Below, in pieces: positions 17,540 through 29,686 of a DNA stretch of 64,000 nt. A program made the translations under genes and the position numbers. Within the stretch, counting starts at the first letter, position 1, and every line of letters starts with the position of its first letter. The notes below the pieces were generated by a model. It was not told the origin of the DNA. It worked only from the letters and a program-made list of their open reading frames with translations, and made no database searches. The DNA is from Dreissena polymorpha (Eukaryota > Mollusca > Bivalvia > Myida > Dreissenidae), in assembly GCF_020536995.1 (NCBI RefSeq), contig NC_068364.1, forward strand, positions 72,504,032-72,568,031. The letters run 5' to 3'.

Positions 17540-18414
17540 CAGATGACCAAGACCATGTTAAGTTACGCCAGAAGGAATGATAGCATAAATGCTGCCAGCG
17601 AAGTTCGCTTGGACAAGATTACTTCCATACCCGGACAGACCGTTCATACGTACATTGTCGGAAAGATTATTGTAACCCAATTCGAATCAAGCTATCCTTA
17701 AATAAAAAGCCAACAAAGACTGTATTATCTCCACCATTACGATCTAACACTGAACGATTTAACTTCAGTACAAATTGTCTATTTTGTGCTCAACGTGCCA
17801 AATTTGTTGGAAGAAAACGAGGCTATAATGTATACCCTGTTAGAACAGTTGAATTTAAAAAGAACATAGAACAAATATGTATCGATAGGGATGACAAACA
17901 GGGTTCAGATATTAAGAGCAGATTGGAAACAATACATGACTTAGCGGCTGCTGTTGCTATATACCATTAGTCATGCAGCGTAAATTTTAGGACAGGTAAA
18001 AATATACCACAGTCAGGCAATGAAAAAGGAAAGAAGTGTGGAAGACAAGTGAACATGGCACAGGAATTTGCTTTCCAGGAAATAGCAAAGTTCCTGATTG
18101 AAAATGATGACGAACAAATAACACTAAAAGACCTTGTTGACAAAATGGTAGAACTATGTGGAGAACTCTCCTATACATTAACTCATATGAAGAAGAGATT
18201 ACTAGAGCATTTTGGGTCCTCTATTGTCATCACAGAATTAAATGGAAAGCAGAATGTAATCACATTTAGAAACACTGCATCATCAATTCTTCATTCATTT
18301 TACCAAAAGTCTAGTAGCGATTCTGATGCTTATAAAATTGAAATAATAAAAACAGCAGCACAACTATTGCTAACTGATATAAAGGATATTAAAGCAACAA
18401 TAACAATGATTTAA
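17540..18414 (+). pseudogene. Decayed copy of an unrecognised C-x2-C / H-x3-C domain protein
   Basis: From ~17662 one frame reads NCLFCAQRAKFVGRKRG, then YNVYPVRTVEFKKNIEQIC, then RLETIHDLAAAVAIYH, then SCSVNFRTGKNIPQ, followed by the ORF at 18049-18414 (AFQEIAKFLIENDDEQITLK and on). The C-x2-C plus H-x3-C-x-x-N-F-R-T pattern suggests a zinc-binding fold. I recall similar multi-copy proteins of unknown function in marine invertebrates but cannot name the family. There are no introns, and the reading frame is interrupted at least once near the middle and lost 5' of 17662. The segment is absent from copy B. A processed copy or an element-borne gene both fit. Confidence 0.5.
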
Positions 18415-18819
18415 TAGTAACATGTATTTAATGGGTGGGTGGGGTAAGTTTACCCCTATAAATGCACTATTTACATGAGTAAATATGTTAAGAAACTTCA
18501 TGATACACTTAGGTAATAGAAAAATAATACTGTTTTCATAACTGATGTATTACTGAATACTGTTTTTGTCGGGTGGTTTGCTCGAAATGTGTTGTTTGAA
18601 TAGAAAATGGAAAATATACTTTATTTAAAAAAACGTCCGCGAGGGGCATAAATAAAATGAAGTTTTAACAGGTTTGCCCTGGAAATATTTCGCTAGACTT
18701 TTTTTCTGTCATCTGTTATACGTCATAGATGATTTTACACGTGAAACCGTTTCTGTTGCAATTAGTTGATGGTTAGGTGCTTTTTTTTCATAGGATGACT
18801 GGACTAAGTATGTTGTATC

Positions 18820-19165
18820 ATTTTTATGCTTCCCGAAAATTTTTGGGGAGCATATAGTTGCCAGTTTGTCCTTCCTTCCTTACTTCCTTCCTTCCGTCAC
18901 ACTTTTGTTACAGTTTCTCATAGCGCCTTCAATAGTTTACTGATCTCTTACATATTTGGCATGTATATGTATCTCATGCAGCTGCACATTTTGAGTGGTG
19001 AAAGGTCAAGGTCATCCTTCAAGGTCAAAAGTAAAAAATACAACCCAAGGGAAGTAATAAGCCTTAAAAGGGAGATAATTGCTTAACCTTCCAAATGATA
19101 TATTGAAATTTTACACATAGATTGACAAAGCGCATCATCGGGGAGCATCCATCAGTTTCGCTGAT
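18820..19165 (+). mobile_element. Interspersed repeat of the 'tatgctcccgaaaattttcggggagca' type
   Basis: Opens with a hairpin (tgcttcccgaaaatttttggggagca), then 'atatagttgccagtttgtcc', a (ttcc)n tract, and the 'gtgaaaggtcaaggtcatcc' core. It closes near 'catcggggagcatccatca'. Related copies are at 39243-39478 and 50520-50810. No ORF; class unknown. Confidence 0.65.
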
Positions 19166-19169
19166 ATTC

Positions 19170-20486
19170 TTGATTTAGGGTGAAAACAAGCCATATCCTG
19201 TTACTTAAAATAAAAAAAAGAATAAAATAAAAAAAAAAAACAAGCCATATCCTGTTACTTATTTAAAAAAAAAGTTTTCTGCTCAAAAGCTTTAGTTGGG
19301 ATGAAGGTAATTGGCAGAAATTGAATTTAAAGCTTACGTGCAGACCATGCTATTGGATAGATCAATGATTTATTTAAATTAAAATGTTTAAATGTTGAAA
19401 ACCTGGTTTTGTTGTATCGCCATGTTTTTTGTTAATATAGACTATGTGCACTTAAACATTTTTCCAAGCAGATCTTTGCTTTTCATTATTTTTCATCAGG
19501 TGGTGAAGTTTTTTGAAATCATGCATCTGGGGCAAAAACTGAAATTGCCCTAGGGGTCACATTTATGATTCATATATTGACATTGGTACTAAAATAAGTT
19601 TTGAAATATTTTCTGAATACACAAGGCCCATAGCTTTTTTATTTGGTATTTGAAATTAAGTAGTGGTCCTGAACAATGTAAGGTAAAATTATGCCGCTGA
19701 ATACAAAACTTGTCATTCCCCACGGGTCCCATTTTTATTTTGGATACACAATAACTTCATAAGTGTAATGTTTTGCATATACCATCTGAAAGCGGTCCTC
19801 TTAAAGTTATGATCAAATTGTGTTCTTCAAGGCAAAGCTGGTCACACCATCTGGGCCAAATGCTCAATATTCACTTTATTAGCAACATGCTTTTTTTGTC
19901 TTATTTCAAATTTGAAACATAACTTGGGTGAGAGATCTAGAGCCATTTTGGCCTTGTTGTTGTTTGTAAGTTTGCAGTATTTATTGCCTGTTTGTTGTTT
20001 ATACATTTGGTTTGTTTTATTTTAGATTTTGGCATCATCACTTACTTCAGAAAAACTGATGATAATAATTATATATTATATAAGTAAATGTAACTTTAAA
20101 GTTCGTGTAAAGAGTTTTCAAAAAGTTGATACTCCATAAAAACTCTAAATTTGGAATAACAGTATTCTGTTTGGGACTAAGACGTAAAAAGGCAACAAAT
20201 TTACATGTTCTTATTTTATGTATGCTTATGAAATGTGTTTTTGTTAGCTTGTTATTCACGAAGAACATTCTGGAGATCACAGTTTCTATATCCATAATAT
20301 TTAAAAAAAAAATGAATGTCAGTCATATTGACCCACAGTGATGGCAACTTTTTTGATATTTGGTAATGAGGCTTTACAAGTCTATATGTTTGTTTATTAA
20401 GAAAAATTACACCATGAATGAAAGACTCACATTTTCTTCCCAAGTCAAGATCTATTTAATTTTTTCATGTGTGTTGAGTTACTTCC
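19170..20486. other. Shared non-coding segment preceding the exon-like unit (copy A)
   Basis: Collinear with 40380-42231 of copy B, starting at 'acaagccatatcctgttact'. Copy A has a short internal repeat of that phrase (19189 and 19239). Copy B carries an extra mobile element at 41234. Its final ~700 bp recur at 24900-25400. No coding evidence. Confidence 0.7.
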
Positions 20487-20640
20487 ATCCAGGCCATCCA
20501 GTAAAGCCTTCTAATGCTGCCAGCTTGAGTAGGACGCCAGCTTCAGTAGAAGTGAGCACCGAGTCAAGCTTGAAGGTCCCAAGCCCTTGGAAAAGCAGAG
20601 GGGAAGGGGTTTGGGATGGGGGTAGCAGATGCAATTAAGA
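20487..20640 (+). CDS. Exon-like segment next to minisatellite 1
   Basis: Acceptor 'gttacttccatccag' (20478-20492) leads into a frame GHPVKPSNAASLSRTPASVE and on to SSLKVPSPWKSRG. It starts in phase 1 and begins G-x-x-x-K-P like exons 4 and 6 of the gene upstream, so it may be a further exon of that family. No good donor is visible before the array. Sister copies are at 25404 and 42232; the 42232 copy is frame-shifted partway relative to the other two. Confidence 0.4.
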
Positions 20641-20715
20641 TGACATCCACAATGTTTATATGTTAAGTATGTGATGCTTGTGTCATGTTTGTAGATGTGA
20701 ATAAGTTTTCTTGTG

Positions 20716-23700
20716 CAGTGATTACAACAGGACTCTATGACAATGCAGTCATCACAACTGGACTCCATCACCATGTAGTGATCACAACTAGACTCCATCA
20801 CTATGCAATCATCACAACAGGACTCCATCACCATGCAGTCACCACAACAGGACTCCATCAACATTCAGTCATCACAACAGGACTCTATCATCATGCGGTG
20901 ATCACAACAGGACTCCATCACCATGTAGTCATAACAACAGGACTAAATCACCATGCAGTCATGTCAACGGGACGCCATCATTATGCAGTGATAACAACAG
21001 GACTCCATCACCATGCAGTGATCACAACAAGATTCCATCACCATGCAGTAAACACAACAGGATTCCATCACCATGCAGTCATCACAACAGCGCTTTATCA
21101 CTACGCAGTCATCACAACAGGTCTCTATCACCATGCAGTTATTGCAATAGGACTTCATCACCATGCAGTGATCACAACAAGACTCAATCACCATGCAGTC
21201 ATAACAACAGGACTCCAACAACATTCAGTCATCACAACAGGACTCCATCACCATTCAGTGATCACATCAGGACTCCATCACCATGCAGTTATCACCACAG
21301 GACTCTTTCACCTTGAAGTGATTACAACAGAGCTCCATCACGATGTAGTCATCACAGCTGGACTTCATCACCATGTAGTCATCACAACTGGCCTCTATCA
21401 CCATGCGGTCATCACCACAGGACTCTATCACCATGCAAACATCACAACTAGACACCATCACCATGCAGTCATCACAACAGGACTCCATCACCATGCAGTA
21501 ATCACAACAGAATTCAGTCACCATGCATTGCTCACAACTGGACCCCATTACCATGTAGTCCTCAAAACAGGACTCCATCTCCATGCAGTGATCACAACAG
21601 GACTCCATCATCATGCAGTGATCACAACAGGACTCCATCATCATGCAGTGATCACAACAGGACTCCATCACCATTCAGTGATCACAACAGGACTCCATCA
21701 CCATTCAGTGATCACAACAGGACTCCTTCACCAGGCAGTCTTTACAACAAGACTTAATCACCATGCAGTGATCACAACAGGACTCCATAACCATGTAGTC
21801 ATCACAACCAGACTCCATTATCATTGAGTGATCACAACAGGACTCCATCACCATGCAGTCATTACAACAGGACTCCATCACCATGCAGTTATCGCAACAG
21901 GACTTCATTACCATGTAGTCATCTCAACTGGACTCAATCACCATGCAGTGATCATAACAGGACTCCATTACCATGCAGTGACTACATCAGGACTCCATCA
22001 CCATGCAGTGATCATAACAGGACTCCATTACCATGCAGTGACCACAACAGGACTCAATCACCATGCAGTGATCATAACAGGACTCCATTACCATGCAGTG
22101 ACCACAACAGGACTCCATCACTATGCAATGATCATAACAGGACTCCATTACCATGCAGTGACCACAACAGGACTCCATCACCATGCAGTGATTATATCAG
22201 GACTCCATAACCATGCAGTGATCACAACAGGACTCCATAAATATGCAGTCTTCACAACTGGATGCCATCACCATGCAGTCAACACAACAAGACTATTTCA
22301 CCATGCAGTCATCACAACAGGACTATATCACCATCCAGTGATCACAACAGGACTCCAACACCATTCAGTGATCACACCAGGACTCCATCACCATGCAGTC
22401 ATCACAACAGGACTCAATCACCATGCAGTCATCACAACAGGATTCCATCACCATGAAGTTATCACAACAGGAATCCATCACCATGCCCTAATCACATGCA
22501 GTCATCAACTGGACTCAATCACCATGTGGTTGTCACAACTGGACCCCATCCCCATGCAGTGATTAGAACTGGACTCCATCATCATGCCATCATCACAACT
22601 CGACTCCATCACCATGCAGTGATCACATTATAACTCCATCACCATGCAGTGATCACAACAGGGCTCCATCACCATGCAGTCATTACAACAGGACTGTATC
22701 ACCATGCATTGGTCACAACAGGACTCCATCACCACGATGTGATCACAACAAGATTCCATCACCATGCAATGATCTCAACAGAACTCCATCAACATGCAAT
22801 GATCACAATATGACTCCATCACCATGCAGTCATCTTAACAGGACTCGATCACCATGAAGTCAAAATAACAGGACTCCATCGCCGTGCATTCATCTCAACA
22901 GGACTCCATCACCATGCAGTCATCACAACAGGACTCCATCAGAATGCAGTCATCACAACTGGACAACATCACAATGCAGTCATCACAACTGGACAACATC
23001 ACAATGCAGTCATTACGACAGGGCTCCATCACCATGAAGTCATCACAACTGGACTCCATCACCATTTATTCAACACAACTGGACCCCATCACCATGCAGT
23101 CATCACCATAGGACTTCATCACCATGCAGTGATCACAACAGAACTCGATCACCATTAAGTCATCATAACTGGACTCCATCACAATGCAGTCATCACAACT
23201 GGACTCCATCACATTGCAGTCATCACAACTGGACTCAATCACAATGCAGTCATCACAACTGGACTCCATCACATTGCAGTCATCACAACAGGACTCCATA
23301 ATCATGCAGATATCACAACTAAACTCCAGAGCCATTAAGTCATCACAACTGGAATCCATCACCATGCAGTTATAGCAATAGGACTCCATCATGAGGCAGT
23401 GATCAAGCTAGACTCTTTCACCATGCAGTAATCACCATAAGACTCTTATCACAATGCATTGATCAAAACAGGACTCCATCACCATGAAGTCATCACAGCT
23501 GGACTACATCACCATGTAGTCATGCCAACAGGAATATCCCCATGCAGTGATCACAACAGGACTCCATTACCATGCAGTGATGAAAACAGGACTCCATCCC
23601 CATGCAGTAATCACAAAAAGACTACATCACCAAGCAGTGATCACATCTTGACTCCCATCACCATTCAGTCATCACAACAGGACTCCATCACCATGCAGTC

Positions 23701-24899
23701 ATCACAAGATGACTCTTATCACCATGCAGTGATCACAACACGACTTCATCACAATTCAGTCATCAAAACAGGACTCCTTTACCATGCAATCATCACAATA
23801 GGACTCCATCACCATGCAGTATTCAAAATAGGACTCCATCACCATGAAGTAATCACAATACAACTCCATCACCATGTAGTTATCACAATAGGACTCCATC
23901 ACCATGAAGTCATCTCAACAGGTCTCCATCTCACCATGAAGTCATCACAATAGGACTCCATCACCATGCCGTCATCACAACAGGACTCTTATCACCATGA
24001 AGTCATCAAAATAGGACTCCATTACCATGCAGTCATCATAACAGGACGTTCTCACCATGCAGTCATCACAACAGGCTCCATCACCAATCAGTCATCACAA
24101 CAGGACTCCATAACCATGCAGTCACCACAACAGGACTCAATCACCATGCATTGATCACAATATGATTCCATTACCATGCAGTCATCATAACAGGACTCCA
24201 TCACCGTGCGATCATCCCAACAAGACTTCATCACCCATGTGGTCATCACAACAGGTCTCAATCATCATGTAGTCATAACAAAAGGACTCTATCACGATGC
24301 AGTCATCACAATACAACTCCATCACCATACAGCAATGAAAAAAGTTCCATTACCATGCAGTAATCACAACAGGTCTCCATCTCACCATGCAGTCATCACA
24401 ATTGGACTCCATCTTACCATGCAGTCATCACAAAAGGACTCCATCAACATGTAGTCATGTCAATAGGACTTCATCACCATGCGGTCATCACAATTCAGTC
24501 ATCACATCAGGACTCCATCACCATGCAGTCATCACAACTGGACTTAATCACCATGCATTAATAACAACAGGACTCAATAACCTTGCTGTTATCACAATAT
24601 GACTCCATCACCATGCAGTCATGACAACAGGACTCCATTTTCACGCAGCCATCACAACAGGACTCCATCACCATGAAGTAATCAAAATAGTACTTCATCA
24701 ACATGCAGTCATCACTACAGGACTCCATCACTAGCAAGTAATCATAAAAGGTCTTCATCATCAAACAGTTAACACAACAGAACTTTATCACCATGCAGTC
24801 ATCACAACAGGACTCTATCACCACACAGAAATCACAACATCACTCCGTCAACATGCAGTCATCACATCGGGACTTCATCATCATGTAGTCATCACAATA
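20716..24899. repeat. 30-bp minisatellite array 1 (~139 units)
   Basis: The consensus unit is 'catcaccatgcagtgatcac' plus 'aacaggactc', with gtga/gtca and acag/actg variants. The 10-codon period leaves several frames stop-free. Plus-strand frames read HHHAVITTGL, TPSPCSDHNR and MQSSQQDSIT repeats; the minus strand reads MVMESCCDDC repeats. The largest ORF (20685-21827, 380 codons) begins in unique DNA just before the array and is followed in frame by another at 21828-22562. Order decays towards the right, with irregular unit lengths after about 22490 and 23537. No spacers, so not CRISPR. A protein product is unproven and unlikely given frequent stops and shifts. Confidence 0.95.
21930..22190. 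repeat. 60-bp dimer block inside array 1
   Basis: Alternating units '..gtgatcataacaggactccatta' and '..gtgaccacaacaggactc' repeat as a 60-bp dimer about four times, showing recent local expansion of a two-unit segment. Confidence 0.8.
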
Positions 24900-25556
24900 A
24901 GAGCCATCTTGGCCCTGTTGTTGTTTGTAAATTTACATTATTTATTACATCTTTTTTGTTTATTCATTGTTTTGTTTTTTTACATTTTGGCATTTTCACT
25001 TACTTCAGACAAGGAAATAATAATAATAATATGCAAATAATACTTAAAGGTTTCTGTGAAGGGGTATTGAGAAATTGATACTCAATCAAAACTCTAAATA
25101 TGAAACAGTATCCTGTTTGGGACTTTGAAGTAAAAAGGCAAAAATGTCTTATTTTATTTAAGATAATGAAATATGTTTTTTTTGCTTATTAATCATGAAG
25201 AACATTAGGTTTCCATTACTCAAATATTTTAACAAAAACAAATGTAAGTCGATTGACTCAGAGAGATGGCCACTATTTTGATATCTGGCATGAGGCTTTT
25301 CAATTCTATAAAATGCTCGGTATTTAAAAAAAATGTTAAAATGAACAGAACATATTTTCTTCCCCAGTCAATATCTATTTCAGTTTTTGCTGAGTTACTT
25401 CCATCCAGGCCATTCAGTAAAGCCTCCTTATGCTGCCAGCTTGAGTAGGACATCAGCTCCAGTAGAAGTGAGCAGCGAGTCAAGCTTGAAGGTCCCAAGC
25501 CCTTGCAAAAGCAGAGGGGGAGCAGAGCTGCAAGAAAGCCTTGGCATAAGGTAAAG
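24900..25556 (+). repeat. Third copy of the array-flanking segment, with exon-like unit
   Basis: Sequence from 'agagccatcttggccctgtt' onward repeats the 19.93-20.64 kb flank, so array 1 is bracketed by direct copies of the same ~650-bp segment. Within it, 25404-25553 is the best preserved exon-like copy: acceptor 'gttacttccatccag', frame GHSVKPPYAASLSRTSAPVE ... SPCKSRGGAELQESLGI, and a fair donor GTAAAG at 25552. It ends in phase 2. The downstream exon at 26456 cannot follow in that phase. Confidence 0.6.
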
Positions 25557-26235
25557 TTATGCTATTCCCAGTAGTGATGTAAATTGATGCTGCCCTTTTA
25601 TTGCCAATGATAATTGCAATGGGCAAGAGTTTGTAAAATTTATACTTATTTCATTTCCTTTGGATTTTTTTCCTCCATAAACTGTAGTACAGTAAAGTAT
25701 CTTGAAAACCAGATGCTGTAAGTGTTTCAAGAAAATGCTTTCTTTCACACATTTCACAAAGACCAATACTCTGAGTATTTGTCATGGATCCTAAATCATT
25801 TATTTGCATGCATACTTATACTTCTTCTATTGGCCAGACCTTAACAATGTTTCAAGTTTAAGAATTTCTACTACATTTGATACACATTTCTTCATTCTCT
25901 TATAATGCCTTTCCTCTTACAATGTAAGGACACAAAATGTAGATTTGATGTAGAGTTTAGGAACATAGATTGTTGAGGGTCAAATATCAAATATTTGGGT
26001 ATGAATGTAGTTATTTTATGTTTAGTTTGAAATAATTTCTATTATGCTAATGCTAAATAGTGCATATTGTAGAAACATAAGATGATGTGGTAGATTTTTC
26101 ATAAAGACTCTTTTATAACTGTAATGTAACTCTTATTTTTCCTATCTGTTTGTAGGCCAATGTTGTAGTTTTGTGTGTATATGCTCACCTCAGATGTAAT
26201 TATATACATTTTCCATGCGTAAATTATACTTTTTA
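25557..26235. other. Unannotated, intron-like DNA
   Basis: AT-rich. A weak exon-like stretch lies at 26156-26218 (acceptor 'atctgtttgtag', then an open 63 nt to GTAAAT), not otherwise supported. Confidence 0.25.
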
Positions 26236-26249
26236 TGTTCCAGTTTAAG

Positions 26250-26375
26250 TTGTGTCTCTTTTTTATGCTGTTTGCTGCTCATAAGTACCTTAGGGTCGGA
26301 AATAAAGCCTTTAAAACTTGAATCCAGTAAGAAAGGTCTTTAATTTCAATTGATTGTCTAAGGGTGTTCAAACGC
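26250..26375. mobile_element. Partial copy of the 47701-47934 MITE
   Basis: 'tttatgctgtttgctgctca' followed by 'ggtcggaaataaagccttta', 'aacttgaatcc' and 'gaaaggtctttaat' matches the central and right part of the element at 47701. Neither terminus is intact. Confidence 0.7.
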
Positions 26376-26455
26376 ATCAAAGTGTATATCAGACTGGTAA
26401 AGAACTAAATATCACTGCAACAACCTTTAGATGCTGTGTGCCCTCACTTTTGTAG

Positions 26456-27226
26456 ATTAAGTACATGAAGAATGGCCATGGGGTCAAGGAGCAGAATGAC
26501 TGCATGAACAAGATGGACATCATCACAGGAACTCTTGGTAATTTTACATATAAATAATTTCAGAATTGAAGCAAGGGTTTTATAGCCAGAAACCAGAACA
26601 CTTGTAGATATTATCAGAAAATAAATTTTCCATTTAGAAGATTTTTCTAGATTTTTGTCATCATTTAAATAGCAACTTGTGTGAATTATATCATTAACTG
26701 AACTTTAGGTAATAAGAACGTGCCATGACTTTTGTAAGTACAGATGGAAAGTGTCACTTTTCATTTTTATGCAAAGTAAGGCAACTACATGCTTTACTTC
26801 TGCATTTTGTTTTTCTGTTACATTTATATTTAAAGACACTACAATGATATTAAACGACAAAATTACGTTTTTTGTTTGTCATTATCTCAAATTTTCTAGA
26901 GATTGATTCGTTTCTGTATACATTTTTGGGATTAAATAACGATTTTTTATATAAACTTTTACGATTTTTAAACATAATTAAAAATTTCCTTTCTCAGCAT
27001 AATGATTTTTCTGCGCAATTTTATGATTTTATTGTTGTGTTTTTATGCTAGAATTAATTACAAATTTTCTTAACACTTTAACATTAATTCTAGACGTTAT
27101 ACAGTTTTTATGTGGAATACAGGTGGTAAAGCCACTGTTGCCATGAAACTGAGCAACGAGCTGATGACCGTGCACAACGTATACAACCAGGCAATCAACT
27201 ACCCAGCAGTTGCACTTGGCAATTAA
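26456..27226 (+). CDS. Two terminal exons of an unrecognised gene
   Basis: Exon 26456-26537 (acceptor 'ctcacttttgtag', donor GTAATT) is open in only one frame: IKYMKNGHGVKEQNDCMNKM then DIITGTLG. It joins in phase 1 to 27123-27226 (acceptor 'tgtggaatacag'), which reads GKATVAMKLSNELMTVHNVY, NQAINYPAVALGN and stops at TAA. Base composition rises sharply in GC here against AT-rich surroundings, as expected for coding DNA. A second frame over 27130-27459 is open for 110 codons and runs past this stop (ILDDCVEKLINIWGKNGLDL and on), so the true end could differ. Upstream exons were not found; they may be those flanking the minisatellite, though the phase of 25404-25551 does not fit. Family not recognised. 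Confidence 0.45.
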
Positions 27227-27229
27227 TAG

Positions 27230-28800
27230 CTGATTATTGCACCCAGGACCCACCACACCACACTGCGGATATTTTGGACGATTGTGTCGAGAAACTCATC
27301 AACATATGGGGAAAGAATGGCCTTGACCTGCACAAGAACCTCGTGCGAGTTCTGCCAGAAACCGCTGGAGTTCTTTTTGTGGGATCCGGTCTTCAAGCTG
27401 TGCAACTGCATATAACCCTCCATGCAGTGCACAGTTTTGACCGGTTAAAAAAGAAGTTTTGAAAATCTTGGTTTGAATTGACAGATTGTACAACTTTAGT
27501 CTTAGAATATTTCTGAGTTACTCTTTTGGATATATTACATTTTTATTAAAAGGCCCTTGCAAACAAATAATCTCAACACATTTGTAAATATTTGACAAAT
27601 TTAATTTGTGATTAATAACATTTTAAATATTAAGCTTTAGCAATTTTCTCTCATTCTGTTCAGTAGGAAATCTTTGTGTACGTTATATATATTAAATGCC
27701 ATTTTCAAATGGAGATGATGGTATTAAAATGAGTAAATTTTAACATTTGTATAGATGTATTGTCTTTTTTCCTGTATTTAATATGGTATATATCATAACA
27801 CCAATTTAAGTAATAGACTATTAATTTTAAGGAAATTTTTACTTTTTAAAATATCTGGTCTTCTCTACCAATTGCTAGTAGTTGTAATAACTCAAATTAA
27901 TAAATAATGATATCAATAGAAAGTTTCTTAGAAATCTTAGAAACAATGACATGAACAATTCATGAAATATCTCTTTGATGAATATTGTTTTAGATTATGT
28001 TCACATATAAATGCAAATGGCATTTTATTACTGTGTTCAAACATTTCAGAAATTGTTTAGTTCCTTGTACATGAAAATGTCAAATCACGTTTTTGTTTCC
28101 ATGAAATATTTGCTTAAACTTAACCCTACATATACTTGCATCACAGTGTATTATTTTTGTATTTTTATGGTGCACAATTATATTTACACTGTAACATGCT
28201 AGCTATTAAGTACTTTTTGAATCTTGCCTTTTTAAATAAAAAATCTGCAAGTGATTTACTATTAACAGTGTGATTAACAAATCAAAATCACAACATAGTG
28301 ACAAAAAAAACTAGATTACTGACTGGTATTCATTTGCCATTTGAATTGTTATTGCTTATGTACAAATACAATTTTTTTCAACGTTAACATGTTTAAGAAG
28401 TATGTTGTTAAAAATGAACTCTCATGTGTGTAAGCATTCAAACTAAATTGATAAACTGGTAAGGAAAATTGCCTTCATAATTTATCATGAACGTTTGTGC
28501 ACCATTTCAATTTTACAGCACTTATTATATTATTTCTACTTTTAAGTATTTTCATCAGTATATGGAAGAACAGTTATAATGTTCATGGTGGTGGGATTAT
28601 AATAATAAATTAATGATTTAAGTTTTAATTTAACGGCAGGAATGTGAGACCTTTTGTTCCATGACAAATTACAATTAAATTTTTAAATGCAGAATTTAAC
28701 ACATTTTAAGTGTTTGAAAAACAAATGTTATGCATTGATTGCATCATTTATGCAATATTATACGAAGATTGATTTAATTCTGTATAGCTATCATTTTTAG
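27230..28800. other. 3' flank and intergenic AT-rich DNA
   Basis: After the GC-rich end of 27230-27460 (probably UTR or alternative coding) I see only AT-rich sequence without recognisable elements. Confidence 0.35.
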
Positions 28801-29245
28801 CGAGGCTGTTTTCGGAGAAAACCCGAGCTATTGTCATAGCCAGCCCGTCCGCCATCCGACGTCCGCCGTAGGCGTCATGCTAAAACCTTAACATTGTCTC
28901 TAAAATCAAAGTGCTTCCACCTACAACTTTGAAACTTCATATGTAGTTGCACCTTGATGAGTTCTACATGCCACACCCATTTTTGGGTCACTAGGTCAAA
29001 GGTCAAGGTCACTGTGACCTCTAGTATAAAACTTTAACAAAAACCTTAACATTGCCTCTAAAATCAAAGTGCTTCCACCTCCAACTTTGAAACTTCATAT
29101 GTAGATGCACCTTGATGAGTTCTACACGCCACACCCATTTTGGGTCACTAGGTCAAAGGTCAAGGTCACTGTGACCTCTAAAAAAAAAAAAAAACTGACA
29201 AGCTTTCGCAGCCGAGGGTGGCACCCGTTATGCGGTGCTCTTGTT
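28801..29245 (+). mobile_element. Interspersed repeat with two ~137-bp internal units
   Basis: Starts 'cgaggctgttttcggagaaa' and ends 'gcacccgttatgcggtgctc' plus 'ttgtt'. Two tandem units contain 'ctctaaaatcaaagtgcttc' and 'ggtcactaggtcaaaggtca' (first at ~28895, second at ~29055). The ending is shared with the repeats at 7731 and 12172, suggesting one large non-coding repeat superfamily. Confidence 0.7.
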
Positions 29246-29685
29246 CATTTTAAATATTTAATTCGGAATCTTAATGTTTGATGTCGAACCATTGAAATAT
29301 AAATAAATACAATTAAATATATGTTCAATGTGTAACAGAATTAAAGAACAAAGTCTTTCTTAAAGAATATTGAATAATTTATTAAAAATATATGTTTGCA
29401 AGATATGACACATTTAAATTCAAAGAAATCACTTTTACATAAGAATGTTTGCTAATATAATATTCAAAGTAATAAAGTACATTTAAAACATTCTAAGTTA
29501 TGTTTATATTATCTCCAGAAAATTTGTTAAAGCATGTGCAATTTCATGGTAAAAATTTTGTGATGAAGAAAAAAAGATTGCATGTTATTCACTGTTGTAA
29601 TAGTAGTTGATGTCAACTTTTATGTTTGTTCAAGCAAAATCTGAGATAATTACTATTTTCAAATGTTGATGCCTTATACATATTT
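29246..29685. other. Unannotated AT-rich DNA
   Basis: Nothing recognised. Confidence 0.3.
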
Positions 29686-29686
29686 A

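Larger units (their letters stand above)
1973..24899. repeat. Segmental duplication, copy A
   Basis: Begins at 'ttagaatttgctttaatt'. The block is collinear with the copy starting at 31494, apart from insertions and deletions: promoter, exons 1-3 and 6, the 3' flank, a 19.2-20.7 kb segment and a 30-bp minisatellite. Small samples of coding sequence differ at a few percent of sites (2 of 47 in exon 1, 4 of 101 in exon 3). Copy A alone holds exons 4 and 5 and the 14.2-19.2 kb stretch. A true tandem duplication and two unmerged haplotypes both fit. Confidence 0.85.

Noticed and set aside
20685-22562. His-rich 380- and 244-codon ORFs as genes
   Set aside because: They are the translation of a 30-bp satellite; equal-quality ORFs exist in other frames and on the other strand, and stops and shifts accumulate.
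20716-24899. CRISPR array (30-bp regular repeats)
   Set aside because: Units are contiguous with no unique spacers, and the setting is eukaryotic.
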